Made by a program: the position numbers and the translations under genes. DNA of 64,000 nt from Paenibacillus validus NBRC 15382 (GTDB lineage: Bacteria > Bacillota > Bacilli > Paenibacillales > NBRC-103111): assembly GCF_004000985.1 (NCBI RefSeq), contig NZ_BIMH01000008.1:1-64000 (forward strand), read 5' to 3'. The notes under the pieces are model-generated. The model was given only the letters and a program-made list of their open reading frames with translations, made no database searches and had not been told where the DNA came from. Below, piece after piece: positions 1 through 7,163 of this stretch (positions are counted from its first letter, which is position 1; each line of letters starts with the position of its first letter).

Positions 1-31
1 TAAATAAGGCGCCGCGGGGGGGTTGGATCTC

Positions 32-682
32 ATGAAGAAAGGGAAAACATTATACGGACTTTTGGCCTGTGTCACTATTCTATTTATCCTTTCCGCCTTG
101 GTGGACAATTATATTATCGACCCCGGGGCCGAGGGATTTTTGAGCGAGAAAACCGGACTTAAGCGTGAGCTTAATCTCCCGGTCCGGTTAAACGTTATGT
201 ACGTTCATGTTGCATTTGCCTGCATCGCCATGGCGTCCGGGCTACTCAACTTTTATAATCGTATCTTTGAAAAAAGCCGCAAGTTCCATCGCATTAACGG
301 CTATGTTTATTTAGTGTCCGTACTTCTTGTCGTGCTGACTTCCGGATACATGGCTCCTTACGCAACCGGAGGAAAAATAAGCAGTATGGGGTTCAATGCG
401 CTAAATATTATATGGCCGGTTATAACCATTGTGGCGTTCGTTCAAATCAAAAAGAAACGGATCATCCGGCACCGGAACTGGATGATCCGAAGTTACGCCT
501 TTTGTTTTACGAACATGTTGATTCATCTCATCACCTCCCTTTTTCATCAGGGATTCGGTCTGGTTTACGCTACCAGCTATACAATTGGCGTTTACGGCTC
601 CATTGTGCTGCTGCTCGTTATTCCTGAGGTGATCATCAGAACTATCGGTAGAGGTTGTGGTTCCCCAAAAGGAATGGTATAA
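32..682 (+). CDS. DUF2306-like integral membrane protein
   Basis: A 216-residue, very hydrophobic protein with about six membrane segments: the first near residues 6-26, and others at about 55-75, 90-115, 125-140, 155-175 and 185-205. An Arg/Lys/His-rich loop (KKKRIIRHRNW) sits between segments, and the pattern of a His in a helix followed by HRNWM resembles the DUF2306 membrane family, whose biochemical role is unknown. I chose the ATG at 32 because a G-rich stretch lies just upstream; a TTG nine bases earlier is in frame. Its end is 2 bp from the next start (685), so the two were probably co-transcribed. The family call is from recollection of the pattern and is moderately sure. Confidence 0.65.
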   Translation: MKKGKTLYGLLACVTILFILSALVDNYIIDPGAEGFLSEKTGLKRELNLPVRLNVMYVHVAFACIAMASGLLNFYNRIFEKSRKFHRINGYVYLVSVLLVVLTSGYMAPYATGGKISSMGFNALNIIWPVITIVAFVQIKKKRIIRHRNWMIRSYAFCFTNMLIHLITSLFHQGFGLVYATSYTIGVYGSIVLLLVIPEVIIRTIGRGCGSPKGMV

Positions 683-684
683 GG

Positions 685-1493
685 ATGAAAAAATTTTTCG
701 GATTACTCATGTCGTTTGTTCTAGTTCTAAGTCTAGTTTCCTCTGCCGTAAGTGCGAAACCAAAAGAGAAAAATGATATATTCGAGGACAAAAGTATGCA
801 TGTTCAAATCGTATTATTCGATGGTTTCGATCTGCTGGACGCATTAGCGCCATATGAAGTATTCGCTGCCGCGGGAATGTACTCAGGAGGGGCAGTTACT
901 GTGGAATTGGTATCCGCAGAGGGTAAGCGTTCAGTCCCGAGCGGTATGAATGGGCCCGCCCTCGAAGCGCAAGCCGCATTAGACCCAAATCGTTCGGGAA
1001 TTATTTTGGTGCCTGGAGCTCGGGTAAACCGGCGGGAAATTCGGAAGATGCCATTGCGAATATATTAAGGCAGGCCAACGAGACAGGCTTGCCGGATATG
1101 ATGAAACGAGCTTTCGAAAATAAGAATATCACTGTGGCTACAGTATGTGGAGGTTCATTGCTGCTTGCTATGGATGGTTTGTTGAAAGATAGACATGCAG
1201 TTACCAATCAAATAGGCATGGCTGCGTTAGGAGCTCTCGGTGCAATTCCGGTGAATGCAAGAGTCGTTGAAGATGGTCCTCGCTTCGTGAGCGGGGGAGG
1301 CGTGACTTCGGGACTTGACGTGGCCTTGTATTTGGTTGAGCGTGAGTTAGGGCCCCAAATTGCTAATGCCGTAGAAAGATTATTCGAGTACGAGCGAAGA
1401 GGCACGGTGTGGCACGCGGAAGGCATTGCGCCGATCGACTTTAAGACGAGTCAAAAAGCGTCTAAAGAAGAACAACCGGCTGTAGTTCCCTGA
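685..1493 (+). pseudogene. frameshifted secreted DJ-1/PfpI-family protein
   Basis: The first part (685-1068) starts with a Sec-type signal peptide (MKKFFGLLMSFVLVLSLVSS...) and then a DJ-1/PfpI N-terminal half (VQIVLFDGFDLLDALAPYE). The second part, read in another frame from about 1020 to 1493, holds the nucleophile elbow with the conserved Cys (VATVCGGSLLLA) and the C-terminal half (SGGGVTSGLDVALYLVE). Loss of one base near 1015-1020 explains the break: restoring one G gives VPGGSGKPAGNSEDAI in continuous frame. Together the halves have normal family length. DJ-1/PfpI proteins include proteases, chaperones, amidases and isonitrile hydratases, so the original activity is unknown. A sequencing error is the alternative to a true pseudogene. 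Confidence 0.75.
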
Positions 1494-2034
1494 GTAATGC
1501 CGAAAAGTGAGGAATCGAAAAGTACTAAGTTCTATATTTTAAACGGACGGGATATTTTTCACGTATAACAAATATTAGGACACTCGGCGCTTGATATGGT
1601 TCGTCACTGTGTAGAATTATTTGGGACAGACCTCATGGAGCATCATCAAAAGTATAGTCCCGTTGAAAATATGAAGAAAGTTGATGCGAGCTCATGTTAC
1701 CCCGGAGCGCAAGCTCGAGTTCTTCTTTCTTTTTCTTCATTGTTCGGCGTGCGAAGCCGGCAAGTTTCTCCGGATCAGTCTCGCCGTCGACCATGGCCTC
1801 AAGCATGTCCCTACTGGAGAGCCCCATAATGTCCGAGACGACGGAAGCCAGCTTCATGTTGGCGCCTTCGAGAACTTTTTGAACGCGGTTATGTTCGCGA
1901 GATCGTTCTTGAATCAGACTTCGACGGTAACGGACCAGTTCTCTCAATTCGCGTTGATTGCGAAATAAAAGCACATTCCCAAGCCATAGTGAATAGCATA
2001 TTTTATATTTCTGTGAAGGGAATGAGCAAACAAA
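1494..2034. other. intergenic region with transposase debris
   Basis: Apart from the minus-strand IS110 fragment at 1678-1965, I see no convincing gene here. The plus-strand open frames in the stretch are reverse complements of that fragment. No clear promoter for the cupin gene was found; only an AT-rich stretch near 1996-2010 precedes it. Confidence 0.5.
1678..1965 (-). pseudogene. IS110-family transposase, internal fragment
   Basis: The minus-strand translation from about 1965 down to 1678 reads as the middle of an IS110 (DEDD) transposase: LRELVRYRRSLIQERSREHN, then QKVLEGANMKLASVVSDIMG and ML-EAMVDGETDPEKLA. This is the linker region between the RuvC-like domain and the C-terminal serine-containing domain. 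Neither the N-terminal DEDD residues nor the C-terminus is present in frame. The upstream residues of the open frame (2142-1966) overlap the cupin gene and do not look like transposase. It is a decayed insertion-sequence remnant. Confidence 0.75.
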
Positions 2035-2595
2035 ATGTACTACGCTGGGTATATGTATCCATATCCATACTACGTTAACGTCCCAATGTATAGCTATGTA
2101 AGACAGCCTGTGTACTGGGCGATTCCACAAGAAATAGAGCATACAAACCTATTTGGTCATCGGCAGTCATCAGATATGGAAAGTAGAATTGAGTTAAAAG
2201 ATTTTGGAAGAGCACCATTTGTTGTGAATATTAACGAGGCTACAAAGCAAAACAGTACATTTCGCACTGCCATATGGACAGGAAATAACTTACAAGTTAC
2301 TGTGATGAGTATCCAAGTTGGAGAAGACATCGGTTTAGAAGTTCACCCCACAGTTGACCAATTCTTGCGTATTGAAGAGGGGCAAGGTATAGTTCGCATG
2401 GGTGATACTAAAGATAATTTAAATTTTGAAAAAAGAGTTTATGATGATTTTGCAATCATGGTACCTGCTGGTAAATGGCACAATTTAATAAATACGGGCA
2501 ATAAGCCACTTAAACTTTATTCTATTTATGCCCCGCCTCAGCATCCATTTGGTACGGTTCATAAAACGAAAGCAGACGCAATGGCTGCCGAGTAA
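2035..2595 (+). CDS. cupin-domain protein with Tyr-rich N-terminus
   Basis: A 186-residue soluble protein. Residues 1-30 are unusually rich in Tyr, Pro and Met (YAGYMYPYPYYVNVPMYSY), reminiscent of coat-associated proteins. Residues about 75-170 form a cupin barrel with the two conserved motifs: GEDIGLEVHPTVDQFLRIEEG (GxxxxxHxH...E-like, here with one His replaced) and PAGKWHNLINTG. This layout is typical of small mannose-6-phosphate-isomerase-like cupins in spore formers. Substrate and metal are unknown. No clear ribosome binding site precedes the ATG at 2035, so the start may lie downstream. Neighbours are IS110 remnants on both sides, giving no functional context. Confidence 0.7.
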   Translation: MYYAGYMYPYPYYVNVPMYSYVRQPVYWAIPQEIEHTNLFGHRQSSDMESRIELKDFGRAPFVVNINEATKQNSTFRTAIWTGNNLQVTVMSIQVGEDIGLEVHPTVDQFLRIEEGQGIVRMGDTKDNLNFEKRVYDDFAIMVPAGKWHNLINTGNKPLKLYSIYAPPQHPFGTVHKTKADAMAAE

Positions 2596-2801
2596 AACCA
2601 TATACTTGCAGGCATTCTCCGTAAAGATAATAAGGTACTGTTAGTAATTGAACTCACATAGTCGTATATATATTTTGTGCAGTGACCTCTCAGGGAACAA
2701 CCGCCCGGAATAAGTTTAGAGCCAGCAGGTATTCCCTCCTGGACTCTTTAACAGAAATGAGGCGCTCCATGTTCTTGGCACTGCACGCTTGATGATTATT
2801 T

Positions 2802-2827
2802 AACCTGTCGAAAAGACAGGTTTTTTT
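2802..2827 (+). terminator. rho-independent terminator
   Basis: Perfect stem AACCTGTC / GACAGGTT around a short A-rich loop, followed by a run of seven T. It could end the cupin transcript about 200 bp upstream. The 200-bp leader before it might be folded RNA, but I recognise no known class. Confidence 0.8.
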
Positions 2828-2835
2828 GCGTAGAA

Positions 2836-3042
2836 ACAAAGAACTTAACAGAAGCCCTTGTCTTTTACCCCTTCTATGCTGGAATAGATATTGGTTCTTG
2901 ATTTTCATGTCGCTGCTTGCATTCCATTTGAAAAGTTCCGCAGTGATAAGGAATGGAAGCGCAGCAAGACAAAGAAGTTTAACTCGGATAGCCAAGGAAT
3001 TAAAAAGTTTATCCACGCTTTAGAAGATATTCTTTATCTAGC
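2836..3042 (+). pseudogene. IS110-family transposase, N-terminal fragment
   Basis: Reading 2836-2898 gives ...FYAGIDIGS, the N-terminal beta strand of a DEDD transposase with its first catalytic Asp. After one extra T (near 2899) the frame continues as DFHVAACIPFEKFRSDKEWK and then FNSDSQGIKKFIHALEDI up to a stop at 3040-3042. The rest of the transposase is missing. Together with the minus-strand middle fragment at 1678-1965 this suggests one or two decayed IS110 copies around the cupin gene. Confidence 0.65.
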
Positions 3043-3049
3043 CGCATAA

Positions 3050-3105
3050 TTTGCGGGCATTCCCTATTTTTTTGCGCGGTAAACGGTGGAGAAATCATTT
3101 ATAAT
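3050..3105 (+). promoter_or_regulatory. kinase promoter with two TTTGCG half-sites 21 bp apart
   Basis: TTTGCG occurs at 3050-3055 and again at 3071-3076, exactly 21 bp later. A TATAAT -10 element lies at 3100-3105, 28 bp before the kinase ATG. No good -35 is present at 17 bp, consistent with an activator-dependent promoter. The same 21-bp phased hexamer is found upstream of 6471 and 15389. Confidence 0.55.
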
Positions 3106-3133
3106 GAGCTCAGGTGAAATGTGAAGGATACTT

Positions 3134-5605
3134 ATGACAGCGGTTAATAAGGAGAAAGTAACCATGGGAAAATATCAGGACGTAATCAGGGGGGCTCAGC
3201 AATTGCTGCTGAACTTGCCGGATCCCATCTATATTATTGATCTTGAAGATCGTGTCCTTTGGGTCAATCAGGTTTTTGAGAACAGGTTTGGCTTTTCCGA
3301 TGCGCCAATGTACCATAACAACATCATCCACCCTGATGGGACTGGAATAAACCCGAATGTCATTGTGACACCTATTTTGAATGATGACAATCTCCCGATT
3401 GCCTACACGGTCTTATTAAAAGAGGCAAGGAGAGGAGAGCGGATGGAGTTCGAGGCGGAGGAACGGGAAGAAAGATACCGGATTATTGCGGAGAATACAT
3501 CGGATACGATTGTTCTGGTTGACAATCAAGCCATTGTTCGTTACGTGTCCCCATCCATGACCTCGTTATCCGGTTACAACAATGATGAATATGAAGGGAT
3601 GGATGCGTTCGATATTATTCATCCGGAAGACCGCGACCGTGTGCGATTCAACTATTGGAATGTTCTACAATCGAAACAGCCGGTGAATTTGGAGTACCGG
3701 GTCATACATGCGGAGGGCCATACGATACACATAGAAGCCCGGGTAAAGCCCGTGTTGGACGGCAAAGGTGATGTCAAGTATGTTGTCGCTGTTGCAAGGG
3801 ATGTCTCGGAGCGTAAAAAGACGGAGCAGCTGCTGGAGAACATACTGGATAATGTAAACGCTGCGGTTTGGTCAACCGATAAAGATTTTACCCGCTATAC
3901 GTTCTGTTCCGAAAGTATGGAGAAGATTTCCGGAATACCGAGGAGTGAATTCATCGATAATCCGATTCGTTTACATGATCATATTCACCCCGCGGATAAT
4001 GCTGTTCTAATGGGAGAAGTGAAAAGGAAGCTGGATATGGGGTTGCCGGTTCGCCAAGCGTTTCGATTCATCCATGTGGAGGGAGAAACGAGGTGGGGAA
4101 GACTGATCATCCATCCTTGGCTGGACCATACGGGAGCAGTAGAACGGTTGGACGGTATCATTCTGGATATTACTGAAAAAATGCGTTCGGAGCTGGCATT
4201 GGAAGAGAGCGAACAAAGGTATAAGTCTTTATTCGAAAACAATTTGGACGGGGTCTTTTCTATTGAGCTGAACCGATTTTATTTTGTCAATGCCAACCGT
4301 GCTTTCGAACTGATTACCGGCATGGAGTTATCCCAGCTGACAGATCGTTGCTTTATGGGAATGATTTTTGATGAAGATCATCCGCTGGTATACGAAACGC
4401 TTCTCGAGGTGATGCAGCAGGGGATGCCCAGGGATATTGAATGCCGCCTCCATAACGCGAAGCAAGGTGAGAAAATTGTAAGTATCACGTTCGTGCCTAT
4501 CTTCCTTTCGGGGAACTTAAATGGTATTCATGGTATTGTAAAGGATATTACGAAGCGAAAAACAGAGGAGAGGGAGTTAATCAAAAGGGAGGAAAGGTAT
4601 AAATTCCTCCAGCAAAGCTTAAATGGGCTCTCGAATGATCTGGCCAACGTCATGAAAGTATCCGAGCTAGAGAATCGGCTCATCGATGAGGTAAGGACAG
4701 TGCTGCAAGTCACGGCTGTTTCCATCGAGGAAGTGCCGAGGGGGCAGGAAGCTGCCATCATGAGTCCGCATGATACCTGGATTAAAATCGGCGAGAAGCA
4801 ACAGCCGGTCTATTTACGAATCGCAATGGAGCATCCCTTGCTTAGGATTGAGGAAGAATGGCTTGAGACGGCTGTTCACTATGTCACCATCCTTTACGAT
4901 AACCTTCACTTGATTGAAGACCTCATGAAGCGGCTTGAGGACTTGGTAACGACCAACGAAACGCCTAAATGGATGCTTAGACTGTTATTTAAACTATCGG
5001 AAAAAGAACGATCCTCGCTATCCAGCGACTTGCACGATTCGGTGCTTCAGGATTTAATTATTTGGTATCGCAGGCTGGAATCGTTACGTTCTACCGGAGC
5101 CTTCGAGAAGGAAGCACATCGTGAGTTGATGCAGATTGAAGAGGGTCTATTAGATGCCATTCATCAGATCCGAATTACTTGCAACGAGCTGCGGCCGCCG
5201 TTCCTGCTAAAGATGGGACTGGTCGAATCGTTAAAAAGTCTCTTTGAGTATACGAGGATGTTCTCCAATTATGAGATTGAATTCACGGCTGATCCGTTGA
5301 ATGTTTCACTGAACGAGGAGCAAATTCTCGGAATGTACCGAATCGTTCAGGAATTACTGAACAATGCTTCCAAACACTCCAAGGCCAATAAGATAACGAT
5401 GTCGCTGATCAGCCGTGCAGATCATGTTCATTTTTCTTATTCCGATGATGGGGTCGGGATGGATTTATCCGCTTTCGAGGGCTCATTTCAGCATATGGGG
5501 ATTGCCGGGATAGAAAAAAGGGTGCTTAGCTTGGAAGGGAAAGTGGAATTTCAGTCAGCCCCGCAGCAAGGTTTTCACGTAACGATTCATTTTCCAAAAA
5601 TTTAG
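3134..5605 (+). CDS. soluble multi-PAS sensor histidine kinase (HisKA_3 type)
   Basis: An 823-residue kinase with no membrane segment, so it senses something in the cytoplasm. Four PAS-type modules can be traced: about 20-105, 113-230 (YRIIAENTSDTIVLVD...), 232-350 and 358-475 (YKSLFENNLDGVFSIE), each of the later ones ending in a PAC-like D(I/V)(S/T)E/KRK segment. A degenerate GAF-like linker follows (500-600). The dimerisation/phosphoacceptor helix contains SSDLHDSVLQD with the acceptor His near residue 634, as in NarX/ComP/DegS kinases. The ATPase domain has the N-box QELLNNASKHS and the G-box DDGVGMD. AAGGA lies 7 bp before the ATG. The regulator begins 16 bp after its stop, so the two form one operon. 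Confidence 0.9.
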   Translation: MTAVNKEKVTMGKYQDVIRGAQQLLLNLPDPIYIIDLEDRVLWVNQVFENRFGFSDAPMYHNNIIHPDGTGINPNVIVTPILNDDNLPIAYTVLLKEARRGERMEFEAEEREERYRIIAENTSDTIVLVDNQAIVRYVSPSMTSLSGYNNDEYEGMDAFDIIHPEDRDRVRFNYWNVLQSKQPVNLEYRVIHAEGHTIHIEARVKPVLDGKGDVKYVVAVARDVSERKKTEQLLENILDNVNAAVWSTDKDFTRYTFCSESMEKISGIPRSEFIDNPIRLHDHIHPADNAVLMGEVKRKLDMGLPVRQAFRFIHVEGETRWGRLIIHPWLDHTGAVERLDGIILDITEKMRSELALEESEQRYKSLFENNLDGVFSIELNRFYFVNANRAFELITGMELSQLTDRCFMGMIFDEDHPLVYETLLEVMQQGMPRDIECRLHNAKQGEKIVSITFVPIFLSGNLNGIHGIVKDITKRKTEERELIKREERYKFLQQSLNGLSNDLANVMKVSELENRLIDEVRTVLQVTAVSIEEVPRGQEAAIMSPHDTWIKIGEKQQPVYLRIAMEHPLLRIEEEWLETAVHYVTILYDNLHLIEDLMKRLEDLVTTNETPKWMLRLLFKLSEKERSSLSSDLHDSVLQDLIIWYRRLESLRSTGAFEKEAHRELMQIEEGLLDAIHQIRITCNELRPPFLLKMGLVESLKSLFEYTRMFSNYEIEFTADPLNVSLNEEQILGMYRIVQELLNNASKHSKANKITMSLISRADHVHFSYSDDGVGMDLSAFEGSFQHMGIAGIEKRVLSLEGKVEFQSAPQQGFHVTIHFPKI

Positions 5606-5621
5606 CTTAAAGGTGAACGAT

Positions 5622-6269
5622 ATGGAGATCTTATTGGTTGACGATCATCGTTCGGTTGTTGAGGGAACGAAAATGCTGATCGAGTCCGAGCCGAACATGA
5701 ATGTCACGATTGAAACCGATGTGTATGGCGTGCCTGACTTGGTTCGTCTCAAAAAATTTGATGTGATGCTGTTCGATTTATACATGCCGAATATGAACGG
5801 CGCCGATTTGACGCGTAAAGTTCTGGAGTATGTACCTGATGCCGTCATCCTCATTTATTCAGGCTTTGAAATCGCGCCGCACTTCAATTTGCTCATGGAA
5901 TCAGGCGTTTCCGGTTTCATTGCCAAAACATCCACCCGGGAACAGCTCATCCAAGCCATTCGCTGCGCGGCAAGGAAAGAGGCCATTGTCCCTATGCAGC
6001 TGCTTAAGCAGCTGAGGCGTCAGGAGATTATTGTGCAAGGGGAGACGGGTCATGATGAAACCACGATCACCCAAGAAGAAGATAAGCTGCTTCGGGAATT
6101 GGCTAAAGGCAAGAGCAACAAAGAGATATCCAGAACGTTGATGATCAGCCAGCGCTCATTGGAATATAGTTTGACGGAGCTTTTCCAAAAGCTGCATGCC
6201 AGCTCGCGCGTGGAGGTCATTAAGAAGGCAAAAAGTTTGGGGATTCTTCCAACAGAGGATTTATACTAA
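5622..6269 (+). CDS. NarL/ComA-type response regulator
   Basis: A 215-residue regulator: receiver domain (residues 1-120) with the acidic pair VDDHR, the phosphoacceptor Asp in MLFDLYMPNMNG and the conserved Lys in FIAKTS; then a LuxR/NarL-type helix-turn-helix at about 150-210 (LAKGKSNKEISRTLMISQRS). The linker and the HTH start resemble ComA-class regulators. I prefer the ATG at 5622 because AAAGGTG sits 6 bp upstream; a GTG at 5613 is the alternative. It is encoded directly after its probable kinase. Its likely targets are the TTTGCG boxes in front of the kinase, the 6471 exporter and the 15389 unit, inferred from proximity and box similarity to ComA sites. Confidence 0.88.
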   Translation: MEILLVDDHRSVVEGTKMLIESEPNMNVTIETDVYGVPDLVRLKKFDVMLFDLYMPNMNGADLTRKVLEYVPDAVILIYSGFEIAPHFNLLMESGVSGFIAKTSTREQLIQAIRCAARKEAIVPMQLLKQLRRQEIIVQGETGHDETTITQEEDKLLRELAKGKSNKEISRTLMISQRSLEYSLTELFQKLHASSRVEVIKKAKSLGILPTEDLY

Positions 6270-6291
6270 TTTTATACGAACGATGATTGAA

Positions 6292-6316
6292 GGCCGGTCA
6301 AAGACCGGTCTTTTGT
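6292..6316 (+). terminator. terminator after the two-component operon
   Basis: GGCCGGTC-AAA-GACCGGTC stem with one wobble pair, followed by TTTTGTTTG. It lies 22 bp after the regulator stop and separates this operon from the exporter operon. Confidence 0.75.
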
Positions 6317-6338
6317 TTGTGGAAAAGAGGGCTCATGA

Positions 6339-6412
6339 TTTGCGCGGAATCCGCAAAATTTTGCGGGGATGCTTGCATCGTTTGCGCGTTGGCCATTCAT
6401 TACCTGTATTAT
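6339..6412 (+). promoter_or_regulatory. exporter-operon promoter with three TTTGCG boxes 21 bp apart
   Basis: TTTGCG hexamers start at 6339, 6360 and 6381, each exactly 21 bp apart (two helical turns). The first faces an inverted copy, giving TTGCG-N7-CGCAA, and a perfect 16-bp palindrome CCGCAAAATTTTGCGG lies at 6351-6366. A TATTAT -10 is at 6407-6412. The arrangement of an inverted pair followed by a phased third half-site resembles activation sites of ComA-type regulators. Confidence 0.65.
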
Positions 6413-6470
6413 GATGGTCTCATACCAAGCAAGGGTACTCATTCTCAGACCATTAGGAGGACGACAAACG

Positions 6471-7163
6471 ATGATCAAACTAGAGAAAGTGTCCAAAGTG
6501 TTTACTTTGGAATCGGGCAGCTTCACAGCTTTAAAGCAGAATGATATTCACATTAAGAAAGGGGAATTCATTGCCATCATGGGTCCCAGCGGCTCGGGTA
6601 AGAGTACACTGCTGCAATTGATCGGAGGCCTGGACCTTCCGACCTCCGGCACCATCACTGTCGATGGGGTCAGGCTGGATCAGTTGAACGAGAAAGATAG
6701 AACCTTGTTTCGCCGGACGAAAGTGGGCTTCGTATTTCAAAACTACCAGCTGCTTCCCATGATGACTGTCGCGGAGAATATCGCGCTCTCTCTAGCGGCG
6801 AATAAAACGCCGAAAGCGGAAATCGATTCGATCGTCAACCGATTGATCCGCGAGGTCAATTTAGAAGGGAAAGCATCGAATTTTCCATCACAGCTGAGCG
6901 GCGGACAGCAGCAGCGCGTGGCGATCGCAAGAGCGCTTGCGATAAAGCCGGGCCTGATCCTGGCGGACGAACCTACGGGGAATTTAGATCGGAAAAACGG
7001 TCAGGATGTGCTGCAGCTGCTGTCCCGATTGAGTAAAGAAGAGCGGATTACCGTTGTCATGGTCACACACGACCGGCATGCAGCGAAAACGGCGGACCGG
7101 GTCATCATGCTCCGGGACGGAGAAGTGGTCCAAGGCGAATGGGAAGGGGCGGAATTTCATTGA
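6471..7163 (+). CDS. ABC transporter ATPase of the MacB/LolD (FtsX-partner) type
   Basis: A 230-residue ATPase with Walker [10 protein letters not shown], the Q-loop in [14 protein letters not shown], signature LSGGQQQR and Walker [13 protein letters not shown]. The sequence [11 protein letters not shown] and the TGNLD after Walker B are typical of MacB/LolD-type ATPases that work with FtsX-type permeases. TAGGAGGA lies just before the ATG at 6471; an earlier in-frame ATG at 6369 falls inside the promoter and is rejected. The permease frame overlaps its end, so the two are translationally coupled. Confidence 0.92.
   Translation: MIKLEKVSKVFTLESGSFTALKQNDIHIKKGEFIAIMGPSGSGKSTLLQLIGGLDLPTSGTITVDGVRLDQLNEKDRTLFRRTKVGFVFQNYQLLPMMTVAENIALSLAANKTPKAEIDSIVNRLIREVNLEGKASNFPSQLSGGQQQRVAIARALAIKPGLILADEPTGNLDRKNGQDVLQLLSRLSKEERITVVMVTHDRHAAKTADRVIMLRDGEVVQGEWEGAEFH

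Larger units (their letters stand above)
2596..3133. other. intergenic: terminator, IS110 remnant and kinase promoter
   Basis: This gap contains a rho-independent hairpin (2802-2827), an N-terminal IS110 fragment (2836-3042) and the regulatory region of the PAS kinase (3050-3105). Nothing else convincing was seen; open frames on the minus strand at 2690-3016 have no protein-like features. Confidence 0.5.

Noticed and set aside
2596-2800. Possible riboswitch leader before the terminator at 2802
   Set aside because: The stretch has no recognisable aptamer, and the sequence behind the terminator is a transposase remnant, not a gene to regulate.
6369-6470. In-frame upstream ATG extending the exporter ATPase by 34 residues
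   Set aside because: It would translate through the TTTGCG boxes and the -10; the ribosome site fits the ATG at 6471.
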